Source: Bdellovibrio sp.
Lineage (GTDB): Bacteria; Bdellovibrionota; Bdellovibrionia; Bdellovibrionales; UBA1609
NCBI GenBank assembly: GCA_003694355.1
Contig: RFKI01000246.1
Span: 1-6,925, forward strand
DNA: 6,925 nt
Direction: 5' to 3'
Part shown: one piece after another, positions 1 to 6,043 of the stretch
Layout of the letters: each line of letters starts with the position of its first letter
Position numbering within the stretch: position 1 is the stretch's first letter
Position numbers and translations under genes: made by a program
The notes under the pieces: generated by a model
The model's input: only the letters and a program-made list of their open reading frames with translations
Told to the model about the DNA's origin: nothing
The model's database searches: none

Positions 1-2361
1 GCAGTCATCACCCATGCCAAGGCCAAAAGTGTTGCCGGAAGTGTTCAGGCCGGAGCTGAAATCAACAGGCTGAGGAGCATCCTCAACACGCTCACACAGC
101 TCAGGGTAATATCCTGGAATTACATTGACAGTGAGCTTAACATAATCAAGGTCTATGCTTCCTGTCGGAGTGCTGGCAGGATCATATGTTATTCTTATGC
201 TGGCGTCATTTGCCAGGGCAACGCTGTTAATGCAGCTTGCCAGGGTGTTGTTAGTGTAATTCGTCCAGACAGACTCTATTGTTGGGTATGTTGAAATTGA
301 CTGCCATGCAAACCCGTCATAGCATCTTAATTCATGCCTTTCAGGAGCATCCCCTGGAAAGTCTCCTTCCCCGAAATCGTCGCGGTGAACGAACAACACT
401 CCAACTTCATCTATTTCCCTGCCTTCAGGAATACCCAAGTCAGGGAAGTTGCACTCAATCCAGTCTGGCATCTGGTGGCTTTCATCAACGCCTGTGGCAT
501 AAGATCCGTCATTGTAAAACTGCACTTCAACATCCCATGTAGGATTAGAATCTTCTTCCCAGCAAGAAGCAGGAACTCCAGAGTATTGAGTTATATTTAC
601 TGTTAGGTTGCGCTGCTCGCTTGCGCCAACGTTGTGGTTTGTTGAGTTGTCAGTGCAGTTCACTTGCCACGTATAAGTGCCGTCTGCCAGGTTTAGGGTG
701 AAGCTCTGGTTTTGGTCCTCCAGAACAGTTGAGTTTGTGACATTTATAGATCCATTTATTATTAATGAGCAGTTTTCTATTCCTGAGTCTGAGTCTGAAA
801 CATTGTAAATGAACAATACTTCTGGGTAAGGCGAAACATTGTTGTTGAGGGGGATTATTAAATTAACTGTCGGAGCAAGTGTGTCGCCGCAGGAAACGTT
901 GAAAGTGTCGTTTGCTGTTCTTGAAGTGTTTATGTCTAATGATTTTATTATAATAGTCTGGTTGCATACGCTCGCGTTCCATTGCAATGAGATATTGCCA
1001 TTAGTGTCTGCTGTTACATTAACAGGGAAGCCGCTCATGTTCTCTGTTGAGTTCATCAGCCATATCGTAACGTTTGAGCTGACAGAGTAATGCTCTCCCA
1101 GAATTGTAACGTTATTGTGTAAGATGTAAACTTCTTCTTCAGCCCAGACCGTAACGTTTGCCAAAGGCTCGCAGCTTATATTTATTCCAGTGCTGTCAGT
1201 TCTGCCAGTGGTCAAATCCTCTGCTGACACTGTGAAATTATCACCGCAAACAGTTGCGTTCCATTGCAATGAGATATTGCCATTAGTGTCTGCTGTTACA
1301 TTAACAGGGAAGCCGCTGACGTCCTGGTTTGTTGCGTTTCTTATCCACACTGTTGCGTTTCCGTTAACTATGAAGCAAGTGCCGTTTATTGTCACGTTCT
1401 CATACTGGGAATAAACTGATTTGTCTGTTAATATGATTATTGGATCCCATGGGTTGCAGCTGTAATTTAGAGAGACAGGAATCACCGCGCCAACATCTTC
1501 TGCTAGAAGAATATCTTCTTGTTTTGTTATTTCGCCAGCGCCTGCTTGTATTGAAACGTTTGCACCTGACCTCAAGAATATTGTCTCATTAGTAATATTA
1601 TAAGCAATTTCAAGAGTTGTAATATTTGCTTCAATGCTTCCATTAAGCTCAACTTTGAAAGTTCCTTCTCTTCCATCAATTTTTCCAAACAACACATTTA
1701 CAAAAGTCCCATTAGGAAACCTTACTTGGAACGGCGTTGGAGTAGGATCAACAGGGTCGAGCCATGCAGAAGTATTTGTTAAGAGTCCTTCGTTATTAGA
1801 ATCTCTTATGTTAACAATTATCTCAATCAATGTGGAGGAATTGCTTGGAGAACTGTTTGAAACAATGTTATTGATTGAATTATTAACAATAATTGTTGCG
1901 TTTATTCTCTTAAGAACTGAATGGTTTGGTGTGGCAAGAGAAAATGTTGTGCTGTTATAAGTAAAAGTGGTGTTATAAGGCTGAACAACCATTACAGGAG
2001 CCATGTTAGTAAAAGTTACATTTATATTGGATAAAGTTGAGTACCACCCGCTTACGAAAGAGACATAATCACTTATAATTTTTGTATGATTAATGTTTTT
2101 GGACAGCTTACCAGCATTAGAAAAGTATAACCTGACCTCGTCATTAGTCCTATTTATTGAATTAAGGTTTATTTGAAGCAGGTCAGTAAATGAATCTGAA
2201 ATAATATCATCCTCTATGTAGCGAAGCTGATGGCCAATTCCTGACTCTGTGAAAGACTCTTGAAATTCCTTAACCCTCTCAAGGTATGTCCTTGCCAGAA
2301 CAAATATTGATAAAAGCAGGAGGATTGTGGTTATTGTGAATAAAACGCTGCGCTTGCTCAT
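1..2361 (-). CDS. Giant N-anchored, Ig-repeat, adhesin-like surface protein (partial, C-terminus beyond window)
   Basis: The frame is open without a stop for 787 codons to the left edge, so the C-terminus is missing. The protein starts MSKRS and has a hydrophobic helix at about residues 6-24, then a short charged helical stretch, an Asn/Thr-rich beta region (about 85-290), two ~94-residue Ig-like repeats (about 302-396 and 397-490, each starting at a Cys: C302, C397, next C491), a third Ig-like module (about 497-590, ending in the GTYTWQVNCTDN type of motif), and a Cys-containing beta domain (about 600-750) ending in LDYVKLTV. I count about 50 N-X-S/T sequons, suggesting heavy N-glycosylation outside the cell. 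The start is supported by GGAGGT nine bases upstream and an ATGA overlap with the preceding gene. It is last in a run of pilin-like genes but lacks the RKAQ/KKG processing motif and the acidic residue near +5. I infer a tip or surface adhesin; the ligand is unknown. Confidence 0.85.
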   Translation of the reverse strand, partial: MSKRSVLFTITTILLLLSIFVLARTYLERVKEFQESFTESGIGHQLRYIEDDIISDSFTDLLQINLNSINRTNDEVRLYFSNAGKLSKNINHTKIISDYVSFVSGWYSTLSNINVTFTNMAPVMVVQPYNTTFTYNSTTFSLATPNHSVLKRINATIIVNNSINNIVSNSSPSNSSTLIEIIVNIRDSNNEGLLTNTSAWLDPVDPTPTPFQVRFPNGTFVNVLFGKIDGREGTFKVELNGSIEANITTLEIAYNITNETIFLRSGANVSIQAGAGEITKQEDILLAEDVGAVIPVSLNYSCNPWDPIIILTDKSVYSQYENVTINGTCFIVNGNATVWIRNATNQDVSGFPVNVTADTNGNISLQWNATVCGDNFTVSAEDLTTGRTDSTGINISCEPLANVTVWAEEEVYILHNNVTILGEHYSVSSNVTIWLMNSTENMSGFPVNVTADTNGNISLQWNASVCNQTIIIKSLDINTSRTANDTFNVSCGDTLAPTVNLIIPLNNNVSPYPEVLFIYNVSDSDSGIENCSLIINGSINVTNSTVLEDQNQSFTLNLADGTYTWQVNCTDNSTNHNVGASEQRNLTVNITQYSGVPASCWEEDSNPTWDVEVQFYNDGSYATGVDESHQMPDWIECNFPDLGIPEGREIDEVGVLFVHRDDFGEGDFPGDAPERHELRCYDGFAWQSISTYPTIESVWTNYTNNTLASCINSVALANDASIRITYDPASTPTGSIDLDYVKLTVNVIPGYYPELCERVEDAPQPVDFSSGLNTSGNTFGLGMGDDC
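974..1035. repeat. 62-bp perfect direct repeat, copy encoding second Ig-like unit
   Basis: This stretch is identical base for base to 1256-1317, 282 bases (94 codons) away and in the same frame. It encodes the core SGFPVNVTADTNGNISLQW of the second Ig-like unit of the adhesin-like gene. The sequence on both sides is diverged between the two units. Confidence 0.95.
1256..1317. repeat. 62-bp perfect direct repeat, copy encoding first Ig-like unit
   Basis: This is the partner of 974-1035. It encodes the same core in the first ~94-residue Ig-like unit, ending just before a conserved cysteine (C372 here, C466 in the other unit). Confidence 0.95.
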
Positions 2362-2786
2362 TTGAACCAGACCTCCATCTCAGCATAGTATATTTTGGAG
2401 TTATTGGCTATGAAAACCCTGCGCGCAAAAGAAGTCTCATTTATCGGCGTGCATCCTGGCTTTGTTGCTGTTAGCAATTGGAACGTGTCTGTGTTGAAAA
2501 TCTTTATTTCGCCGCACACTTGCTGTGAAAGAGAGAAGTTAAGAAACTCGACTAATGTTGAATTACTACCATTTTCAACAGAATAAGCTAAGTCCCCTTT
2601 TTTCTCAAGCACGGCCAAGGAATCAAGGGACAAATCATAAATTCCCTGCCTGTCATAAGGGACATTCGTTGCTTTTGAAAGGTAAAAGAATGATGCAAGG
2701 ATGAAGCTTGCCGCTACTAGAATAGCGATTATCGCGTCAAGAGTGAATATTATTCCTTTCTTTGCCCGTTTTTTAGCAAGTGACAC
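2358..2786 (-). CDS. Small type IV pilin-like protein with two cysteines
   Basis: A 142-residue protein starting at GTG: MSLAKKRAKKG followed by IIFTLDAIIAILVAASFILASFFYL. This is a basic leader, a KKG processing site of the class III (archaeal prepilin) type, and one membrane helix at about residues 12-36. If cut after G11, the acidic residue is Asp at +6. The remainder is a small extracellular head with C91 and C112, a possible disulfide, ending in an aromatic strand (YYAEMEVWF). The start is chosen because GAGGTG sits five bases upstream. It overlaps the end of the preceding gene by 14 bases and the start of the next by 4 (ATGA), so translation is probably coupled. I recognise no named family. 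Minor pilin or pseudopilin is the best reading. Confidence 0.8.
   Translation of the reverse strand: MSLAKKRAKKGIIFTLDAIIAILVAASFILASFFYLSKATNVPYDRQGIYDLSLDSLAVLEKKGDLAYSVENGSNSTLVEFLNFSLSQQVCGEIKIFNTDTFQLLTATKPGCTPINETSFARRVFIANNSKIYYAEMEVWFK
2371..2376 (-). promoter_or_regulatory. Ribosome binding site of the adhesin-like gene
   Basis: GGAGGT on the minus strand lies inside the end of the upstream gene, with nine bases to the ATG at 2361. It matches the archaeal 16S anti-Shine-Dalgarno sequence and supports that start within the ATGA overlap. Confidence 0.75.
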
Positions 2787-3975
2787 CGTAGCACCTCTGC
2801 CAAACGTTCATGCTGACCTTTGTCCAATTATTGTTGTAAAGGGCTATGGAATCAACCCTAACATTGTGGGAAGCATTGTCATCAGGCTTTATCCCTATCT
2901 CAAGGGCTCCTCCTTCACCTGGAAGGAAAAGCATGCTTCTTGTCTCATTATACTTCAAAATGCTTGCATTAGTGATGTTTCCTTCAGTGTCAGGAATGTA
3001 AATGACGCGCCCGTTTCCGTAGGGCCACCACGAGTGAAGGGCATGCCCATCAGTGAAATTAACCAGAGTAACAAGGTTGTCAACGTTTTTGTTAATGCGG
3101 TATCCCTCATCAACATAAACAACATCACCAACTTCAACATTTAAAAGAACGTCGCTCACGTTTACTACAGTACCCCAATCCGATGAAATGCTTTGTGTAG
3201 CGCCAGAAGCATTAAATATCTCAATCATTGTGCCGTATTGCTTCTCAAGAAAAACTCCCCCATTAGCAACCCAATTTTGTAGAGTTCCTATGTAAGGCAC
3301 GAAAGCAGGGTCGTTGTCATCTATTTCAGGATTCTCAAAAATTACAATGTTGTAATCTGAGATGTTCTCGAGAAGCTCAGCCCACCTTCCTTGAAAGTCA
3401 GCAAAAGGAACATTGTTGTCAATCATATACTGGTACAAGCCGTAATGTGAAGAATTCCCTTCTGTACCGTCGCTCTTCCCATAAGTGTAAGCAATCCTTC
3501 CTGGACCTAAGAATCCGTTGATACCGTTCGGAACGTTAAACGTCAAGTAAAACTCATATCCAGCACCCCTGATTCCTAACAATTCTTTCATAACTTCATA
3601 TTTTGTGTTGTTCAACTGGTACAGTCTTAACATCTTATTCCAGTCTAATTCCCATGCTCCAGCATCGCTGAGTCCTAATGCTTTTTCCTTTTCGAAGCGG
3701 TCAGCGTAGCCAAAGCTTTTTGCTATTCCAAGCGCTTTAATGTTAGACGTGTTAAACTCTAAGTCGTTAAAAAGAGTCCAATTAGTTGGATCACCTTCAG
3801 ACCTTATCAGTGAGTAAAGGGAATTCCTTGCAATGACCTCCAGGTCATTCTTGTTTTCAGAGAGATAAACTTTCTCGTGTATATGTGTCCAGACAACTCC
3901 TGAAGCTATTAATATGAGGATTGCTATGCCCGCTGCAACAATTATATCTATTGAAAACATTTGGGCTTTTCTCAT
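2773..3975 (-). CDS. Pilin-like anchored protein with a possible degenerate GATase1/ThuA-like domain
   Basis: A 400-residue protein starting MRKAQMFSID, with a membrane helix at about residues 8-30: a prepilin-type N-terminus with RKA before Q and Asp at +6 of the mature form. Residues 40-145 resemble the helical and strand head common in archaeal pilin-like proteins (short helices, SEGDPTNW, then KYEVMKELLG). Residues about 175-330 look like a Rossmann-like class I glutamine-amidotransferase/ThuA-type fold: SDYNIVIFENP, then LQNWVANGGVFLEK, then NGRVIYIPDTEG. I see no catalytic Cys-His pair in it; the only cysteines are C395 and C400 at the very end. A C-terminal beta segment follows (about 350-392). 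The start ATG overlaps the upstream stop by 4 bases (ATGA) and has only a weak AGGT close by. Pilin-type export is well supported. The amidotransferase-like fold is an inference from motif rhythm and may be wrong; a sugar- or protein-binding role is possible. Confidence 0.8.
   Translation of the reverse strand: MRKAQMFSIDIIVAAGIAILILIASGVVWTHIHEKVYLSENKNDLEVIARNSLYSLIRSEGDPTNWTLFNDLEFNTSNIKALGIAKSFGYADRFEKEKALGLSDAGAWELDWNKMLRLYQLNNTKYEVMKELLGIRGAGYEFYLTFNVPNGINGFLGPGRIAYTYGKSDGTEGNSSHYGLYQYMIDNNVPFADFQGRWAELLENISDYNIVIFENPEIDDNDPAFVPYIGTLQNWVANGGVFLEKQYGTMIEIFNASGATQSISSDWGTVVNVSDVLLNVEVGDVVYVDEGYRINKNVDNLVTLVNFTDGHALHSWWPYGNGRVIYIPDTEGNITNASILKYNETRSMLFLPGEGGALEIGIKPDDNASHNVRVDSIALYNNNWTKVSMNVWQRCYGVTC
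2792..2797 (-). promoter_or_regulatory. Ribosome binding site deciding a GTG start
   Basis: GAGGTG on the minus strand, five bases before the GTG at 2786, inside the 3' end of the upstream pilin-like gene. It fixes the start of the 142-residue pilin-like gene and hence the 14-base overlap. Confidence 0.7.
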
Positions 3976-4382
3976 GTTACCTGAACAGTGCCTCTGACAT
4001 TTGTTAAGTTTACGCTTGTGTTAAAGTTAAGAGAGCCGTTTATATTTGATGTTAAGATTGTTGATGAGTATTCTCTCTGGTTGTTTTGATAATACCATTT
4101 TATCCTTACAGCGCGGTTTCCAGGCTCAACAGTTATTAAGTATGGTGTGCCGTCCTTCAGGTTCTCCGGTAGAACAACCTCCCTTGACGTGCCGTCTCCT
4201 GCAATGTGAACTGTGTTGACAGCTGATGCTACTTGGTCTGCTAGTTGTTTTGCAAAAAGATAAGTTCTAGTCCCAGATAATTCATCGTTGCGCTTGTTAA
4301 TAGTGCTGAATATGAAAAGAAATATTATCATGGCAGCTATTATGATCATTGTGAAATCAGTCACTATCTGCGCTTTTCTCAT
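3972..4382 (-). CDS. Small type IV pilin-like protein (archaeal class III signal)
   Basis: A 136-residue protein starting MRKAQIVTDF, with a membrane helix at about residues 9-27. Cleavage after RKA would leave Q at +1 and Asp at +5, the place of the conserved acidic residue in type IV pilins. The helix continues into LAKQLADQVASAVNTV-like sequence (the residues actually read LFAKQLADQVASAVNTV), then a beta head with VVLPENLKDGTPYLITVEPG, an arrangement common in small archaeal pilin-like proteins. There is no cysteine. A GTG two codons upstream (4388) would add MK; I chose the ATG because it reproduces the MRKAQ start of its neighbours. No strong Shine-Dalgarno is visible for either, so initiation probably relies on coupling to the gene ending 13 bases upstream. 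Its stop overlaps the next start (ATGA). Likely a minor or structural pilin. Confidence 0.8.
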   Translation of the reverse strand: MRKAQIVTDFTMIIIAAMIIFLFIFSTINKRNDELSGTRTYLFAKQLADQVASAVNTVHIAGDGTSREVVLPENLKDGTPYLITVEPGNRAVRIKWYYQNNQREYSSTILTSNINGSLNFNTSVNLTNVRGTVQVT

Positions 4383-4395
4383 TTTCACAAATTTT

Positions 4396-5850
4396 TTACG
4401 TGTAATAAGTTATTACCGCCTTGACAAAATCAACATGGAATGTGGCTGGCTCACCATCATCCTCATTATCTATGTGGACATACATTCCGTTAACTTCTGA
4501 CACTGTGCTTATTTTTTTATCCACAAGCCAGTCTTCGCAATCAAACAGCCTGTTCGTGAAATTGGTGTCAGGCAGTATTTGGGGATACATCCTGCAGTAA
4601 ATTGTTCCTGCATCCTCATTTTGAGAGTTGGAAATATATATTTCATACGCATCAGTTGATAATCCTCCACCTGTGTTGCCGTAATCAGAGTAAACCTTTA
4701 CGTCAACTACTCTACCAGACCCAAGAATGTCACTCATTGACATTGGAAGAACATCTCCCTTATCCAAAATTGATTCCCAACCGCCGTCCTGATCATTAAG
4801 GTCATCCGGGCTGCAGCCCGCCTGGCACGTCTCTCCTGTGGTTGCTGTAACATTCAATGTTATAGTTAATGGATAAGCGGTTGAGGTTGTGTTTATGCCA
4901 TAATCAGTTGTGTTTATGTTGCCGGCATGGTCAACAGAAAACACTTTTATAGTGTAATTCGTGTTGTTCAACAATCCTGTTGCGTTAAATGAATTGTTAG
5001 GAGCATAAACATTTGAGTAAAAAATGTCGTTAATGTAAACCTTGCTGTGGTTGTGGTCTGGATCATTGGGATTGGTCCAATTCCAGTAAATCCAGCTCAA
5101 ACCACGACTTTGATTTTGGAGATTTATTACAGAAGATGGTGGGGATAAGTCAACTTCAAATTGTACTAATGCAGAATAATTCATGATGTTACCATAAGTG
5201 TCGTTGCACCTAATGTAATATATGTGGCTGCCTTCACCCAAAGGTCCGAGGGAAGCTGAATGAACTTTTTTCAGGCCGCTCATCGTATTTGGCATAGAAT
5301 TGTAAGGTGTTTCTTCATTGCACACAGTTGACTTGCAGTACCGGCATACGCTGTTCTCATCAGTAACCGCGTTGAGTGTTGTAATATTAGAATTAATGTA
5401 TCCTTCAGGGCTCATGCTCGTAACATTTGGCGGTGTCGTGTCAGGAGAGTTACCTATCTGGACGTAATCCTCTTTTGATTCCACTTTCACATAAAGACCT
5501 CCTGCTTCAGGCGTTATCTTACCTGAAACGTTAAAACCAAAATTCCTGTAAATCTGCCTAGAACTACCCTTAGAATACAAGTTTACTGTTATTGTCGGGC
5601 CGCTTATTACTATGGACTCAACATTGTTTGGGATCGTGACAAAAACAGTGGTTTTAGCGCCAATGCCTTCTTTGTAAACCAGCTCAGCAGCGTCTCCAAG
5701 GTCATTCACCAGTGCTTTTGCCTTTGCAACCTCATACCTTCCAAGAACATAGTCCATTGTTTTCTGGTTTGAGGCAATAATAATTAGCAAGATTAATAAT
5801 GTTATGGAGAAAATTACAATTAATTCAGTCGCGGTTTGGGCCTTTCTAAT
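4396..5850 (-). CDS. Modular pilin: class III signal, pilin head, Ig-like, Fn3-like and C-terminal beta domain; apparent AUU start
   Basis: A 484-residue protein and the first gene of the operon. The nearest standard start (TTG at 5790) falls inside the membrane helix. Extending upstream in frame gives ATT-AGA-AAG-GCC-CAA, that is (M)RKAQTATELIVIF, before an in-frame TGA two codons earlier. GAGGTG lies six bases before the ATT, so an AUU start is the best reading. Cleavage after RKA leaves Q at +1 and Glu at +5, a textbook pilin N-terminus, with a helix at about residues 8-27. Residues 28-131 form a pilin-like head (AKALVNDLGDAAELVYKEG, then VFVTIPNNVESI). An Ig-like module (about 137-234; TTPPNVTSMSP, C169/C172/C177, YYIRCND) follows, then a fibronectin-III-like module (about 237-323; IYWNWTNPNDPD, ATGLLNNTNYTIKV), then a beta domain with C342, C346, C419 and C438, ending HVDFVKAVITYY. 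Likely a surface-exposed filament subunit. Confidence 0.82.
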   Translation of the reverse strand: MRKAQTATELIVIFSITLLILLIIIASNQKTMDYVLGRYEVAKAKALVNDLGDAAELVYKEGIGAKTTVFVTIPNNVESIVISGPTITVNLYSKGSSRQIYRNFGFNVSGKITPEAGGLYVKVESKEDYVQIGNSPDTTPPNVTSMSPEGYINSNITTLNAVTDENSVCRYCKSTVCNEETPYNSMPNTMSGLKKVHSASLGPLGEGSHIYYIRCNDTYGNIMNYSALVQFEVDLSPPSSVINLQNQSRGLSWIYWNWTNPNDPDHNHSKVYINDIFYSNVYAPNNSFNATGLLNNTNYTIKVFSVDHAGNINTTDYGINTTSTAYPLTITLNVTATTGETCQAGCSPDDLNDQDGGWESILDKGDVLPMSMSDILGSGRVVDVKVYSDYGNTGGGLSTDAYEIYISNSQNEDAGTIYCRMYPQILPDTNFTNRLFDCEDWLVDKKISTVSEVNGMYVHIDNEDDGEPATFHVDFVKAVITYYT

Positions 5851-5856
5851 ACTTCA

Positions 5857-5862
5857 CACCTC
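5857..5862 (-). promoter_or_regulatory. Ribosome binding site supporting an AUU start
   Basis: GAGGTG on the minus strand, six bases before the ATT at 5850-5848. The GTG inside it is followed at once by TGA in the gene's frame, so it cannot itself be the start. Strong site, ideal spacing. Confidence 0.7.
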
Positions 5863-5889
5863 TTTTTAGAAACAATATTTGCATTGCCA

Positions 5890-5897
5890 TTTATAAA
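5890..5897 (-). promoter_or_regulatory. Archaeal TATA box of the five-gene pilin operon
   Basis: Minus-strand TTTATAAA within AATTTTATAAAT, preceded by an A-rich stretch that could serve as a weak BRE. Its centre is about 26 bases from an expected transcription start near 5867, which would give a short leader of roughly 17 bases that still contains the GAGGTG site. It is the only good TATA element in the intergenic gap. Confidence 0.65.
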
Positions 5898-5932
5898 ATT
5901 TGTGAGAAAGGCTTGCTGTTAAGGTTAAGTTA

Positions 5933-5942
5933 GAAAGCTTTC
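5933..5942. repeat. 10-bp perfect palindrome upstream of the operon promoter
   Basis: GAAAGCTTTC reads the same on both strands and lies about 36 bases upstream of the TATA box. It could be an operator or activator site, but a 10-bp palindrome in AT-rich spacer may also be chance. Confidence 0.35.
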
Positions 5943-5969
5943 ATGCTTTTGGGTGGTGTGGGTGGGACT

Positions 5970-6003
5970 AAAAAATTTTACAATAATTCAAAACAACAAA
6001 ATT
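5970..6003 (-). terminator. T-rich stretch, possible terminator of the upstream two-gene unit
   Basis: On the minus strand this reads as a T-rich run (TTTTGTTGTTTTG) followed by TAAAATTTTTTAG with six Ts, starting about 40 bases after the stop at 6044. Archaeal RNA polymerase terminates at oligo-T tracts without needing a hairpin. No strong stem is visible. Confidence 0.35.
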
Positions 6004-6043
6004 GACTTAACCTGAGAAAGAGGGGGTTGTTAATATCAATCAT

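Noticed and set aside
784..798. Short 6-base tandem repeat (GAGTCT-type) in the adhesin-like gene
   Set aside because: Only about two and a half units, encoding SDSDS in a common Ig-like turn; too short to count as a phase-variation tract.
279..1960. Several plus-strand open frames of 74-108 codons within 279-1960
   Set aside because: They lie antisense to the long minus-strand adhesin-like frame, lack ribosome binding sites and domain features, and one even repeats residues only because it crosses the 62-bp DNA repeat.
2395..3144. Plus- and minus-strand frames of 61-147 codons overlapping the two pilin-like genes
   Set aside because: They are shadows of genes with clear signal peptides, ribosome sites and coupled starts; no independent features.
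4288..4799. Plus-strand frames of 65-70 codons
   Set aside because: Antisense to the small pilin and to the end of the modular pilin; no ribosome binding site or recognisable product.
4396..5790. TTG start at 5790 for the modular pilin
   Set aside because: It would remove the RKAQ motif, Glu +5 and half of the membrane helix, and has no ribosome site, whereas the ATT at 5850 has a strong one and a complete pilin N-terminus.
5978..6043. 21-codon minus-strand frame starting at the ATG right after the stop of the 201-residue gene
   Set aside because: No ribosome binding site or conserved feature. The ATG arises from an 8-bp tandem repeat (6036-6051) across the stop codon, and the frame runs into the T-rich possible terminator.
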